A DNA stretch of 64,000 bases from Scatophagus argus. Its lineage: Eukaryota; Chordata; Actinopteri; Scatophagidae. Location of the stretch: the NCBI RefSeq assembly GCF_020382885.2, contig NC_058516.1, positions 12,130,902 through 12,194,901 of the forward strand, in the 5' to 3' direction. Under the pieces are notes generated by a model. It did no database searches and had not been told where the DNA came from. It was given only the letters and a program-made list of their open reading frames with translations. The translations under genes and the position numbers were made by a program. This document shows positions 25,545 to 38,873 of the stretch, in pieces; positions within the stretch are counted from its first letter, which is position 1, and each line of letters starts with the position of its first letter.

Positions 25545-25652
25545 CTTCAACTCAAGTGCTCAGTCTGAAATGTGTGTCCCGGTGTTCACCACAGACTTGC
25601 TTTATTAACCGCAAGAACCTACACTTTGTATGTGCTGCTGTGCTCTGATTGG
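25545..25652 (-). promoter_or_regulatory. putative promoter and noncoding exon 1 of the Ly6-like gene
   Basis: On the minus strand a CCAAT box (25648-25652) is followed about 45 nt later by TTAATAAAG (25608-25600), then roughly 55 nt later by a good donor, GAAG|GTAAC, at 25545. This fits a short noncoding first exon spliced to the AG at 24004 just before the coding ATG. The sequence shows the motifs; the exon itself is inference. Confidence 0.4.
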
Positions 25653-26399
25653 TCAGGATTGATTGCATCATAACTGATTTTACAGATGTGTTACGAAATC
25701 TAGTCTTAAAACCTTTTGCATTATAATTTCTATTATACTTAGATACTGCACGTTCATAATAAATCTACATTTTGTTAGGAGTTGAGTATCGGACCAGGGC
25801 TAATTTTGAGTTCCCCAGAGCAGGTATTTGAGTCTGCTTCAGTTGACAGGCAGTTAGCGGAATGGACTAGAACATAACTGATTCTTCATCAGTGATGCAA
25901 AGGATGAATCTACCTAACCATGTCACTGCATGATCTATCATTTCACTGCTTTGATATGGATATGTGTGTCTTCCTTCACAAAAATGCAAACATGTTCACT
26001 GTATCAAATGGAGGATATAATTTCAGTCAAGGTCCCAGCAGGGGTCTGCTGAGGTAGAGGAAGATGATCTCCCCTGAAAAGAGGTTGTAGATGCAGGTAT
26101 AAGCATAAAGTCTCCAGGGTTTGGTGGCTGTCGAATTCTTTAAAACATTCTCTGGAAAGCTCACTCCTGTTAATCCTTTTGTTTTAAAAGAAACACTTCC
26201 TCAAATACTCTCCAAATATGGACAAGGTATCCATTTCACTCATTTTAAGGAAGGACAAAAAATCCCCCTTGTGTAAACTCATGCTGCGCAATACCTCGAA
26301 GTAAAGCTTCTTGCAAAGCTCTTGGCTCTCTTTGATCATTTCGACAGACCAAATGGGCTTCACTGAGAGTTGAATTCTTTAATATTTAGTGCCTTCTAA

Positions 26400-27045
26400 A
26401 ATATTCTTTACAATTCATCTCCATCTGACACACCGGTATCACTTGATTCTGAGAAAGCTTTTGATGGGATGGAGTGGGATTACCTTTTTTCATGCTCAAA
26501 AAAAATTTGGTTTATCTATTCCTCCCCAATGGCTGCAGTGTATACCAACAATAACCCACCTGCTTACTTTAATCTGCGAAGAGGTACCATCTTTTGTCTG
26601 CCTTTTCCACTGAACTGCGACATAGCACTAGCTATATAGTAGGATATTAATAAAAAAATCAGCAAGTTGGTCAAGAGTGTTGTGCAGCACCTGTTGGATC
26701 CTCTGTTAATTCAATTCAATTCAATTCAATTTATTTATATAGCAACTTATACAATCAAAATTGTCTCTGGATGCTTTAAAGAGACCCAGAGCCTGAACCC
26801 CTGAGCAAGCAGACAGTGGCAAGGAAAAACTCCCTTTTAACAGGAAGAAACCTTGCGCGGGACCCGGCTCTCAAGGGAGAACTATCCTGCTGAGAGTCAG
26901 ATAGAAGAACAACATTAATCTTTGTAGAGTGCTAAATGTAGCAAAGAAATTTGGCATAACATCATAAGCAAACCTTCAAAATCTCCTTTAACCTACCTTT
27001 TAATATCAACATTAGAAAGTTCAAATATCTGGGAATCTGGAAGAG
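26400..27045 (+). pseudogene. L1-like LINE remnant, interrupted
   Basis: The plus strand near 26440 encodes SLDSEKAFDGMEWDYLF, the RT motif of L1/Tx1 elements (usual SLDAEKAFDRVEW), and near 27005 NIRKFKYLGIW, the later FxYLGI motif. A family A repeat (26708-26885) was inserted between them. Confidence 0.75.
26708..26885 (-). repeat. dispersed repeat family A inside the L1-like remnant
   Basis: Starts with (TTCAA)n, then TATATAGCAACTTATAC, the core complement and GGACCCGGCTCTC. Younger than the LINE it splits. Confidence 0.85.
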
Positions 27046-27049
27046 ACCT

Positions 27050-28780
27050 CGATAAGCTAAGTTCTGATAGCCTGTCTGAAACAGGATGATAAACATTTAG
27101 ATTAGCTAGCACTGATGGCTTATTTTCGACATTCTCTGAGCTCACCTTTTTACTAGTTATCTCATGTGAAGGTTAGATTGTCTAGAATTGGGCCAGAGAT
27201 CGATCTTGCAAATTTATCGCATAGGTTCTGAGCATATCCAAGACCATAAAATTTATTCCAAAATTAAAATGAATTCCAACACTGACTGCTCACAGGAGCA
27301 TTTCTGGTACTGTTAAGTGAAAGAATTTCTAACACCACTGACAGACCACAAAACTGTGATTCAATTCAAATGAAAGTAGATGTTTTTCAATATTTATCTA
27401 CATTTTGTTAAGGTTGTTTAAATTTATTTATTTTCTTTCATTTATTTGGCAGCTAATTTATATCATTAGACAAATTAGGTTATGAGGTTGAAAAATGAGG
27501 TTGTCTAAGGTTAAAAAAAACCCCAAAACCTTACACAACTCTTTTAGATTCCCAAAGAGCAATAACAAACACTTCTTTTGAGTGTCGTAATTTGACACTT
27601 GCTCACCGATTCCTCATAAACCTTTTCATTTTAGAGCAGCACAGTAAAGCACAGCTGCGAAAACATTTTAAAAGAGAAATATACCACGTAGCAACAAAAC
27701 CTTGATTCGTGTTTGATCAACACTTCTTGCAGTTTGATTCGTGCACTATTGTGAAATCTAATGACAGTGATTAATACCTGATAAGTACCTGCTTGTGTTT
27801 CCTTTCCTTGTGTTTGTGAAGCTCCATGGGTGGCAAGTGTTTTTGCAGATCAGTTTATACCCTGGTCAGTTCAGCTTTTGAACAAACAGCGGAAGTCCCC
27901 TTTTTACCACAGCTTCAGTAGGTTGCAACATCTTGTCTATGTGCAATCTCATCTAAACAAAACTTCCCCAAACTTTGTCCAGACTTCTTTGTAATCCAGG
28001 AAAACCTACATTTTTCACCACTTGTTTATTGTTTTGCACACATTGATATTACAGTATGTCACAATTATATCATACATATAAGACCACAACATATCAAAAG
28101 TAAAGGAGGAAAAACGAGTTAAGAAAATAAGATCATTCAATATCAATGTATCGGCATGGAAACTGAATCATTTCTCCCACAGAGAAATACTGTTCACTGT
28201 CACCATGACAACAGATACAGTACAAAGATCCATAGATTTGAGAGGCCTGTAATTGATCAGGAGAGTTGAGGAGAAACAGCATGATTATGTAAATGAAAGA
28301 TATTAGTGCTTGGTACATTGTGCTTGGTTAAAATTAGTGTAAAAATTTGTTTGTGCAACATATTTTTTTTTTTTTTACATCTGAAACAGTTGATCCTAGT
28401 TGTACTAGCATGGTAATAATTTGAATATATTTTGTTAATTATAAATTATTTGGTTGACTGGATAGTGTAGAAATCTTTGAGATTTTCCTTTGCAGTAAAC
28501 CTGGATTTCATATTTATAAGATTACATTTCTCAAGTCTGTGATCATCTATTACAGCTGAGCAGTGTTCAAGCCGAGATGGGCAGGAGCTCCGTTGTCCCC
28601 TTTTTTGTGTTGTTATGGCATTTCCTGCCTTCCTGCCCACATGGCGTTTTGGACACTGTCTAACATGCAACGCCAAACTTGTTGAACGCAGCTCGCATTG
28701 TTTTAATCTATGGCACAAAGGGCACACTGGCACTTTGATGGCTAATCACATGATCACTTGGGGAAAACAAATAAGGCACG
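27050..28780. other. intergenic, no gene recognised
   Basis: AT-rich unique-looking sequence. A short Cys/His-rich ORF on the minus strand (28446-28733) has no recognisable zinc-finger spacing. Nothing else supported. Confidence 0.4.
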
Positions 28781-31700
28781 AACATGCACACACAAACATA
28801 CATATTGCTGCTGTCTAATGAAAACATGTATCTCTAAGATGTTAATTTTTTTTTATATAAGTTAAAGAAACTGCTTCGGATTCATTTGTCTTATTTTTGG
28901 CTTTTTTTTTTTTAATGAGGTTTGGAGATAATGGTTGTGAAACCTCTCACACACACACACAATTTCAAATTTAATTATTTAGATAAGCTGAATTTGGAGA
29001 CAAAAGGCAAGTACAGTAAGGGAGGTACAGGCAGTACAGAAATACTGTTTGACCTGTGAATTACATGTGATCAATACTTGAGGGGAAATGAGTTAACGAT
29101 AAATGAAAATAACAGTCCCACATGTTCAAAAATAAACTGCTCTGCTCACACAGTTCTTCTATTTTTTTTTTGCTAAATTTAAACTCTAGGTCACAACGCC
29201 GTTAGTGTGGAGAGATAGTGGAGCTACACTGGGTCTACACGGAGCTTTAAACAACAATGGCTTTCCACCAGTACTGGACTACTTCCTGCCCAGAAAGCTG
29301 CCCTGCATATCACAACTGTACCTTTCAATGGTTCCAAACATTTTGGCCTGTAACCCTTAACAACCAGACAAACCCTTGACAAAGGCGGGCTATCAAATAT
29401 TCAAGATAAACCAGAAAAAAATAAACAGAAAAAAGCAATGTTTTGTCTTCTTTTTTTTTTTCTTGGGAGCCTTTGTGGGATCCCAACCCTCAAGCTATTA
29501 GCTACTGCCTTAAGCGACATTTAAACACAAGCACGCAGTAAAAAACTCAACAAGCAGAGGTGGGACAAGGACACACAAGTACTAAGTCTTGGCTTTGAAG
29601 TCTTGATTTAAACTGACAGCTGATCGGCTGACACTTTCATAACAGAATGTTTTATCTTTGGGTTTAGGGAGGATACTAAGCAATTCCAAGACAAAAGGCT
29701 TATCTTCCACCATTATCTACCAGCAAGTCTTCTTTTGATTTTGTTTTTTCCCCCAAGCCAGTCAATAAAAATAAAAGACTGATTTTTCTCTATCTTTTTA
29801 ATAACTGCACAGCTTGTTGTGGATTATGCTTCACTAACAGATCCCGTATGATAAAGACAGGGCAGACCCCATAAACCAACATGTAACTTGGATAAACTCC
29901 ATTAGTGGTATACATCAACTAAAGACAGAAATACTCACACTACAACAGCATCAATACTTGTTTAAAGGGATATTCTGAGCAATATGTGGACGGAATCTAT
30001 GTAAATAACAGACGTGTTGCTTTCTGTAAAAGGATTGGCCAAGTGGTGAAAGACAGTGACGGAGGGGAAAAAAAAAAATTCTGCTAAACAAATTCATCAG
30101 TCAAAAAAAAAAAGAAAAAAAGAAAAAAAAAAGGTTTGGCTCACAGCTAGAACAGAAACAACTTCCAACCACAACCATGAACTCCCTCAAGGAGCCTCTA
30201 ACTCAAACTTAGCTCATTATTAATTAAGACTAACTAATAACATTTCTATGCAAAAACAATAAAATTAATTTCTGACCTTTATTCTAAATGTCCTAACAAA
30301 AAAAATATCAACAATATAGGTTTATTTAGGGTACTTCAAAACAACTGCGCACAACATAGCACAGTTTTCTCTACTATAAAACCCATTGGATGCTCTCATT
30401 GCTTGTTTGGCAGTTTGGACACATGACCAGCAACTAATATTAATGGGAGTTCATGCAACAAACACAATTAACACTGGTTAATTAAAGTTGAATATATATC
30501 AATAGATGAATTTAAACTGAATGCATTGTTAAATGAATTGAGTGCTAAATTTCATATTCAAATTACCCAAAATTACCTACACAACAGTAACTACAGAGCT
30601 ATAATACCAGTAGAACTGCAGAAACTCAATGTGTTTGGCCACTAGGCAACCTAGAGGGCACAGGTTGGCACTATGACACAAACTACATGAAGCCAGAATG
30701 CAAACAGAGATAATGCCACATGGATTCATGCAATGAATGCCAAATTAAAAGTACCCAACACAAAAACTACAATACAAAATAAAGAACTGGTGCTCTCTGG
30801 CACTGAGGTAAACAAGAGCCGTGGGCACTATTTAAGAACTGACAGGAATAACATGCTGAACAATTTCTGTTTGCTTGCTGTTTATCTTGTACCATAAAAA
30901 AAAAAAACTGCTACTCTGATGAGCAACAATGAGAAATTAATTAGAACGTCGTGGTGGGGGAAAACATCTGAAAGTGTCAAGATATTACAATATTTAAATC
31001 AAATATATTTAAAAAAATCATGCAGAAACGATTGAGCACAGTATATTACAGAGTCGCAAGTCCTCGGTCTAAAACTTAAACCAGACCCAGCTGCAGCCCT
31101 CACTTCATCCACATGCGGAGCTTAGGGAGAGTTTAGGTTTTAACACTTAATGATCTGCAAGTAGAATCACAAAGCTCCTATTCTACTGCTTACATTAATT
31201 ACAGCATTTCATAGATTGTCAACATCTAGTACCAAGTTTACCATCTGTAATTTAACCTGAGACTTTCACGGAGATGCAAACTCACACCTCCATTCTCTTA
31301 ATTTCTCCTATTTTAGATCATAATTCTAGAGGGGGCGTTCAGTAACTGCACTTCTTCATCATATGTATATTTATTACTGTCACCCATCTCTTTCTGTTTC
31401 TTTCTGTGAAAACTGGAGGCCATTTTTTTTTTTTTGGCACGGCTGACAAAAGCACAGTACATGTACACAGAGAAAGACTGGGGATGGCTAAGTCTGCTAT
31501 TAATCTCCCTGTAGAGATCAGAGATGATAACCAGATGGTGTTCAGGTACGGGCCTGAGACACACTTAAATACAGGTATAAACATATGGAGTTAGGACTGG
31601 AATTTCTGAAGGGTTTTTTTTGGGATAATGGGGTGGTAGAAGAGTCAGAAAAGTACTACAGTTTGCCTGTACTGCAGCCAGTGGTTGCGTGATACTAACC

Positions 31701-32332
31701 ATGCATTCACACTGGGACCAATATAATCAATAAATATTTCGCTTAAGTGCATTTATGTCTTGAAAGACACACTCCCTGCAGTCATAATCATGATTATGTT
31801 AGAGCACTTCATAGAGCACAAAAGGCAACACCAAAACAGCAAAAAACATGTACTTGCTGGCACACTTGTCTCCAACAGGGATGAAATTGGTGCATCTGGA
31901 CTCCACAGTCAGACCAAAGGGACCCCGGTGTGAATGGATGGTTAAGTCAACTACTTATTAGCTTTTGAATTTTGTGCTGTAAGTTGTTTATAGAAGGTTA
32001 TTTGGCTGCACTATGTAACATCTCCATGGAAATGTGCATGGAAATGGAAATGCAGGCTAAGAAGTAGACCAGACCACTTTACATAACAACAAGACATTGC
32101 TAATATGCCAGAATGCTAAGACTAGCGGGAGACAAAAATCAAATGCCATTGGTCCACACAGTCTTTTTAAAGTTTAGGTTGTTTTAACGGAAACGGGTGA
32201 AGCTGACTTGTCTAAGTGTTAGCAGGGAAGTACCCTGTTGAAGCTCCTGAATGGTCAAGAGCAGGGGTTGAGCTAAATGCTGTAGGGGAAGATTGGCGTT
32301 TCTGCCTAAAAGAGAGACTGCAGGATGAAGGT
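28780..32332 (-). other. arhgap1: downstream of arhgap1: probable long 3' UTR, end not fixed
   Basis: Low-complexity runs but almost no dispersed repeats, unlike the sequence on either side, which suits a long 3' UTR. Candidate minus-strand AATAAA signals are at 31370-31375, 30321-30326 and 30277-30282, with another further out at 28025-28030. I see no convincing coding exon here; the ORFs around 31.3-31.6 kb have no recognisable content. Confidence 0.35.
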
Positions 32333-35300
32333 TTAGGTAAAGACTAGATGCTGTTGGTCCAGTAGGGTTCTGGTGAAGTTGTTGATTGGCCCAATGGCAC
32401 TGAGTGACATGGCGTTGTCCCGCCCCCAGAGCAAGTTAGGACCAAAAACCACAGCCAGGTTACTGTTGGTCATCTTATTCACTTCACTGTTGGCCGATAC
32501 CTGAACAAACACACCCACAAGTTAGCGCTGGTAAGTGTCAGACTGGTACAAGGTTTATGAAAGGTAATCAGATGGAAGAGTATATCAGTTGTACCTGTGC
32601 CAGGAATGTGAAGAGGTATCGCAGTGATGCGTAGTTTTCCTCTGGCAGTGACTCGACCAGTGCCTTCATAATGGTCACATGGCTGTCACTGGATACAGCT
32701 GCGAGTTACCAAACATAAACACCATTTTGAATTAATTTTGTTCCTCAGTAGTTACCATATAAGTCTATTGCAAAGAAGATTGAGGGTTCTAGGAATTCTT
32801 TAAAAAAAAAGCAAAAAAAAAACCAGTACTGATTGTTTCAACATACAGGTGAAGTTGACAATGTCGTTGTAGAGCTGATAGGTCAAGAGGGGCTCAGGTA
32901 GCTCCCTCAGGAATGTTTTCAGAATCACAGCTGCCAAGTGGACGTCTTCAAGCTCTCTGAAATTCACTGTTGCACCTACAAAACACACGAGCAGTGAGAA
33001 AATAATCTTCCTGCCAACGTTCAAACCCTGGGTTCCAGAAATCACTGCAGATCAAATACCTCACCCCTACCCTTAGTTATTTGGTACTTTGCAGATTCAC
33101 ATTATTCAGTGATTTTAGCAACTACATGTAATTTAATGTAGGCAGGATATCGAGTAATGACGCATGACGGATGCTGCATCAAAGTGGCACATTTTAAAAT
33201 GAATTTATTTTATTGGCAATTGTACCAAAATAACCCTCCAATGCTAATAATCAAACCCTAACCCTTACCAGCCTAACCCTAACCCCTAACCCCCCCTACC
33301 TTATTACTCTTGTAACCCTAACCCCCCCTACCTGAGTTGTATCTGAGCTGGACCTCCTTCACCAGAGTCACATTGGCAGACCGTCTGAAGATCCCCTCGA
33401 TCTCCAAACCTCAGAAACACACACACACACAGAGTAAACTAAGTCAAAGTTCATTAGTGCATTAGGTTTGTTTTACCAGCACAAAGAAAAGAGTTACCTT
33501 GCTCTGAAAGGAAGCTAATGGTGTCTCTCATCACTACAGGAACACAGTCATCATCTGGACTCCTCTGTCTGAGCCTGACACACAGTGGTGAGGATAACAA
33601 GTTTGGACCAAATGTTTCCAGTATAGCCACTATTATTACAAGTTGAAGAAGGCTTTAGTATAGAAGAGACAATGGCTTACAATGAAAGTGGCACCCCAAA
33701 CACCTGGTTGGGGAGGGGGGGGCTGCGAGGAGGAGAAACGGGAGGCTGGGCGGTCGGTTTCATAGATGCTCTCAACTTGTTGTCATACCTGCCACAGAAA
33801 TAATGGCATATTATCAACCGCTGTGGACTTTAAAAGTTAACAAAGTACAACTGAATAGTAGGAGTAAGCAGTAGGAAAACAAATGCAGGTATCTACTGGG
33901 TATAATTTCAAAGTGGATTTTTGAAACATCAGCTCTTACTCTTTAACACGGGTAGGAATGAGCAGCTGCTCACACTTCACCACATCCTCCAGCTCACTCA
34001 GATAGCTCACATAGTTGATCTTCCTGCCAAACTTAAAGCTTCGGAGAGACATAAACGAAAAACGACAAATCAGCTCCGAACAATTCCACCTCAACGTCAC
34101 CTAAAGATGGATCAAAACTGGGCTGTATATTCTATTTATTTTTTTCTGCTACCATAACAATGAAGACAAAATACATCGAAAAGTATCAGTTTAAACTGTC
34201 TTTTGTCTTTTTAGGGCCTGTGCATCTGTGCAACTGTTGGGAAATTTTCAGACTCCAGAGCTGCAATAACTGGTCTTTCAACAGGAAATGAACCAACAAA
34301 TAATAAAGTTACTTGCTAGTTTCCAAAATGGTGATGGTGATGCACTTTCTTGTCTTACATTACAGTAGAAGAAAACAATACACTTGAATAACTGATATGA
34401 AAACAGTGAAATCTCCAGTGAAACCACTGAACCTCAATATGTTTTTGCTGCCGACTGAAATGTGTTTGTAGCACCGACCATCAAGTGAACTGAAAGTGGC
34501 TTAGAATTTATAATCTTTTCAAATTATACTATATGTTGATAAGATGGGTAATGCTTTAAAATTTAAATTTTTAAATTTTTTTTTTTTTTTTTTTTTTTTT
34601 TGGACAACAGCCAAATTCATTTAATTCATTTCTGCATTTTATTTTAGACAAAGTTCACATTTTGCTTATGGAAAAAGCTCTGAAGTACTACTCTGAAGTA
34701 TAGAATTAATGATATATAAGTGGCACTATACAGTATTTGTTGAACAGATAAGCATGGAGCTTATAATTGCTACGTCACATTTTATAAATATGCAAGTCTT
34801 GCCCATATGCAGGACTAATGTGACTATAGAGTAATACTGTAGTAAGTTCAGTAATACTATACTGTATGTCAGTCCAAATATCCAGTGTAACATAATTTAT
34901 GTCATGTGTAGCAAATACCAAGGGCCAACCACCTTATGGTTTAGGATAAGGAGCATGACGGGGGGCTGGGACTTTTTTACTATTAGCAAAAGTGTAAAAC
35001 AATTAAAAAGTGTTAAGAAAACCTAATGTTTAAAAAAGAACCTGATGATTGGTTTGAAGAGGATCAGCAGAGTCTTGATGAACATGGTGGGATGGACAAT
35101 ATACAGAGCTTTGATGTTCTTCTTATACCTGAAATCACACACACACACACATATAAACACACAAAAAAGCAAAAGTACTGTACAGTTGGTTAGATTAGAT
35201 ATTAGATTAGACCTCTGGAGCACAAAAATCAGTTAGCAAAAATGCAGATATTTCAGCGCTCTATATCAGCGGCCCCCAACCTTTTTGGCGCCACGGACCG

Positions 35301-36142
35301 GTTTAATATCAGAGTATATTTTCACGGACCGGCCTTTACGTTTTGGCGGATAAATACAATAAAATAAAATGATAAGACCGGCATAAAAACTGGGGTATTT
35401 TTTTAAATAAAACAATAAATGTGAATCCAATGTGTACTCGCAGCTTTATTGGCAGCGTCTTCGTGGCATCGCGGCAACAACATAACATTAGTATCATCCT
35501 CTCTGGTCGCTATGGTAACGTTTAAACATGCCTTCAAAATAAGATACACCGCAAAAAAAAAAAAAGTGCATGAAAAATACAACTCACCATAACGCTGAAT
35601 CAGTGGGAGCCCTGAGCCTGTTTGTAACAAGACGGTCCCATCTAGGGCCTTTCCCCTTTCCAGATGTTTCTTTTTTACTCATTTTGCTAGCTTGTGGGTT
35701 TATTTTTAGCGGTAACGTATCACGTGATCGAGACAAGCGTCTTGATATGCGTCATAGACGGACATAACGGAGAGAATCCGGTCATTTTTCAAAATAAAAC
35801 ATCGTTCAGACTCAGATAATGAATAAAATGGAAATAATGTAAGTTACTTATTCTTTCTGTGCGACCCAGTACCAAATGATCCATGAACCGGTACCGGGCC
35901 ATGGCCCGGGGGTTGGGGACCCCTGCACTATATCACATGTCAGATTGTTGTGTCACTAACTCAAAGTCAAATAGCAACTCTTGTTTTACCTACATTAAAC
36001 ATTAATTTGAATGCATCTATTTACTAGGGAATCTGAAAATTAATTTAGGTGTTTCTATGTTTTAAGCATTATTGTTGCATTTGTGCTTGTTTATATTTAT
36101 GAAATCAAATCACCTAAAGTGGCAGCACAATGATGTCGTTCT

Positions 36143-36176
<34 letters not shown>

Positions 36177-38291
36177 AACGTTTTTTTGGGGTTTTTGAGC
36201 TTACTTTCTGTCAAACTCCCTGTACGCATCTCGCAGCCAGCTCAGAGACGGTTTGTTTTCGCTGGTAAGTCCATGATGGAAATAGATCAGAGTGTAGTCA
36301 CTTTCAACATATTGATCAAGTGTTCCTTTGAGATACCTGCAAAAAAAAATAAAAGAAATTCCTTGTCATTTAAATAGATAAGTACGTACATCCACTGGAC
36401 TCAATATTCCAGGTTTACCAAGGAAACACATCTTCACCAGTAGTTCAGCACAGCACGCTTTTCAAGTGGTCGGGCTAAAATGTTGAATTTATAGTTGCCG
36501 CTAGAGGAAAGGCCCAATCAAAAATGAAAATCCCAACACAAGTCTAGCTGTGTTGAAAGCCGCAGCTATCCAAAAGGAAAGCTAGTCTGTTCTGTGAGCA
36601 AGCTAGCGTTCAAGACCAGCTCTCCAAGGTTCAATAATACATTTTCACACTCTTAAACTGACCAAATATCACTGCCATCCTTAGTACCTCTGGTACTTGT
36701 GAGACAAAAAAAAAAATTTTTAAACATCCATAGCAGCTTGTTCTATTTAGAACCTTACAAATCAATTTATTTCATTTCAATTTATTTATTTATATAGCAC
36801 CTTATACAATCAAAATTGTCTCTAGATGCTTTACAAAGACCCAGAGCCTGAACCCCCGAGCAAGCAGACAGTGGCAAGGAAAAACTCCCTTTTAACAGGA
36901 AGAAACCTTGAGCCGGACCCGACAAATCACATAATCATCACTGTACCAAGAATCACACAATTAAGTGACAATTCTTCTAACCTTAATATTCCCTTTGGTG
37001 GTGACCAGTGATTATTCCACATAGAAAAAGCGGTGCTACACTGGCACTCAATCAGTAAATTTGCTCTCACCCAGGGTGCCTTAGAATAACGTCATCTGGC
37101 CATGAGTTAAAATGTAGAACTGTAAATATCCTACTCTTGAATAAGGAACCAGAGGCCAGTGTTACCCTGCTCTATTCTTACCCTATTCTAAATAAAGGAG
37201 AAAAAAAAATGCCATGTCAATAATTCCACACCTTCTTAAATCATTAGTACTTACATCAGCAGCTTGTGGTGGTCCAGTTGGTGCTGTGGGGGCATCCTGC
37301 AGGCATTAAACACTATCACCTTCCTGCCAAAGTTATCATCACCTACAGACACAAAGTCAGTCAGTCAAAAAACTAAAAACTCAAAAACATGAATGCTTCA
37401 CATGCATCTATAACCCCCAGCAGTACAGAATACAGAATACCTGAATTATGGTGTGGAATAATATCCAGAAAAGTGTTTAGGCAGAACATTATAATGTCAC
37501 AGACAAGTTGACCTTTGAACTTTTGGATATAAAATGTCATCACTGCACACATTTCCATGAATTATTATTAGTGTGCAAATTCTTGGAGTTATGACTAAAA
37601 TAGTGTTTTGTGAGGTCACAGTGACATTTGACTGTTAAAATCTAATCAGTTCATCCTTGAGTCCAAGTGGAAGTTTGAACCAAGACATTCTCTCAAGTTG
37701 TTGCTAATATCACATTCACAAGAATTGGATGGACAGACAGAAAACATAAAGCTAATGCCTCTGGCAATGGCTTTTTGCCATTGATAATTTAGTCTGAAGA
37801 TAGGAGACAAAGAGACATTTGTGATTGGAGGACTGACCTGCTACTTCAATGATCTGATGCCTTGCAATGTCATAGAAAGGATGGTCCCAGGGCAGGTGGG
37901 GGGAGCCAGCGTCGAAGCGCTGTGAGATGTCTGTCTCTGGAACACACACACACACACATACCCATATAAATAAAGCAAAGAAAAAAACAACAATATCATA
38001 GTGACATCGCTGGAGGACTCCTGACCTCACAGCTTGTTTCATTTGTTTGTAGCTGTGTTTGTAAAAAAAAAAAATAACATTTTATTAAGTTTATTAAGTT
38101 TAATACTACTCCCCACTGTTTTGTAAGTTTAGTACTGCTTCCCACAGTGTGTGTAAACCCCTCTCACCTGACTTACTGAGAGTTGACTCATCAGCAGGCC
38201 ACTGCTGGTCCTCTATAGTGGCCAGCTTCAGCTGTCCTAACTGTGCAGTCGCAGGGTCGTCCCCCAGCTCTACCAGCAACTCTGAAGACAT
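32333..38291 (-). CDS. arhgap1: Rho GTPase-activating protein 1 (p50RhoGAP/Cdc42GAP)
   Basis: Stimulates GTP hydrolysis by Cdc42/Rho; the N-terminal BCH (CRAL-TRIO/Sec14-like) domain mediates targeting and regulation. Twelve coding exons: 38291-38168, 37936-37838, 37342-37255, 36336-36205, 35128-35042, 34038-33940, 33788-33681, 33574-33498, 33409-33332, 32975-32847, 32698-32595, 32500-32333. The sum is 1293 nt, 430 aa (human about 439), and every phase matches. Landmarks: QLKLATIED near the N-terminus, [31 protein letters not shown] and [14 protein letters not shown] in the BCH domain; a proline-rich SH3-ligand-like stretch [10 protein letters not shown] near 230-240; then RhoGAP with the arginine-finger motif EGIFRRSAN near 280 and [17 protein letters not shown]. 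These words match ARHGAP1 better than ARHGAP8. An AG at 38301-38300 just before the ATG, and a donor at 43608, suggest a noncoding first exon about 5 kb upstream. The donor of coding exon 5 is weak (AG|GTTCTT). Confidence 0.96.
33252..33331. repeat. telomere-like (CCCTAA)n and C-rich tract at an arhgap1 donor
   Basis: Imperfect AACCCTAACCC units separated by C runs, ending exactly at the donor of arhgap1 coding exon 9; on the transcribed strand the intron starts GTAGGGGGGGTTAGGG. Confidence 0.85.
34579..34601 (+). repeat. poly-T tract in an arhgap1 intron
   Basis: More than 20 consecutive T between coding exons 5 and 6. Confidence 0.95.
35267..35925. mobile_element. nonautonomous hAT transposon in an arhgap1 intron
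   Basis: Ends CAGCGGCCCCCAACC and GGTTGGGGACCCCTG are hAT-type inverted termini, with GCCACGGACCGG just inside. Flanks CTCTATAT (35259-35266) and CACTATAT (35926-35933) are an 8-bp target duplication with one difference. The interior has a short protein-like stretch on the minus strand (near 35585-35690) but no transposase domain. Confidence 0.85.
36145..36175 (+). repeat. poly-A tract near arhgap1 exon 4 donor
   Basis: About 31 A, 30 nt downstream (in gene orientation) of the exon 4 donor at 36205. Confidence 0.95.
36765..36920 (-). repeat. dispersed repeat family A in an arhgap1 intron
   Basis: TATATAGCACCTTATAC, GTCTCTAGATGCTTTAC, core complement, GAGCCGGACCCG. Confidence 0.85.
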
Positions 38292-38348
38292 CACTCACAC
38301 TGCAGAATGGCACTACGCTCAAACACACACTGCACAGTGATGTGTCAG

Positions 38349-38350
<2 letters not shown>

Positions 38351-38379
<29 letters not shown>
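38351..38379 (+). repeat. (AC)n microsatellite
   Basis: ACACAC run about 50 nt upstream of the acceptor preceding the arhgap1 ATG; on the gene strand it is a GT run near the branch region. Confidence 0.95.
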
Positions 38380-38381
<2 letters not shown>

Positions 38382-38616
38382 GCTGCTACTTCCACAGAGT
38401 AGCAGCCAGAGTCCTGCAAGAGACAGAGACAGCTCAGGTTAGCTTTGCTATTGACAGGCCATCAAACAAGAATATTTTTTTTTAATAATCTTTTACAGAA
38501 AACTGGGTTGCTGCTTCTCTGTGTTTTACATCACTGTATTATCTTAGATTTTAAATATAAGCTGAATAAAACAATATGACATTTCCATGGACATTGTGTC
38601 AATGGTAAACCCAATG

Positions 38617-38873
38617 AATTCAATTCAATTCAGTTTATTTATATAGCGCCAATTCACAACAAAAGTTATCTCATGACACTTTCCAATTTGAGCAGGTCTA
38701 GACCAAACTCTTTAATTAAATTGTAATACAGAGAGCCCAACATTCCCCCTTGAGCAAGCACTTGGCGACAGTGGCGAGGAAAAACTGCCTTTTAGAAGGC
38801 AGAAACCTCAGAGCAGACCCCGGCTCAAGATGGGTGGCCATCTGCCTTGACCGGTTGGAATGAAGTGAACCAA
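38617..38873 (-). repeat. dispersed repeat family B
   Basis: TATATAGCGCCAATTCAC, GTTATCTCATGACAC, CCAACATTCCCCCTTGAGC, core complement, GACCCCGGCTCAAGATGG. Confidence 0.9.

Noticed and set aside
28446..28733. Cys/His-rich ORF (CPLCHR...CPKRHVGRK)
   Set aside because: Spacing does not fit a standard zinc finger and the frame runs into the AT-rich flank without splice signals.
32333..38291. Assignment to ARHGAP8 rather than ARHGAP1
   Set aside because: [31 protein letters not shown] and the C-terminal length match ARHGAP1; ARHGAP8 has different words at these places and a longer tail.
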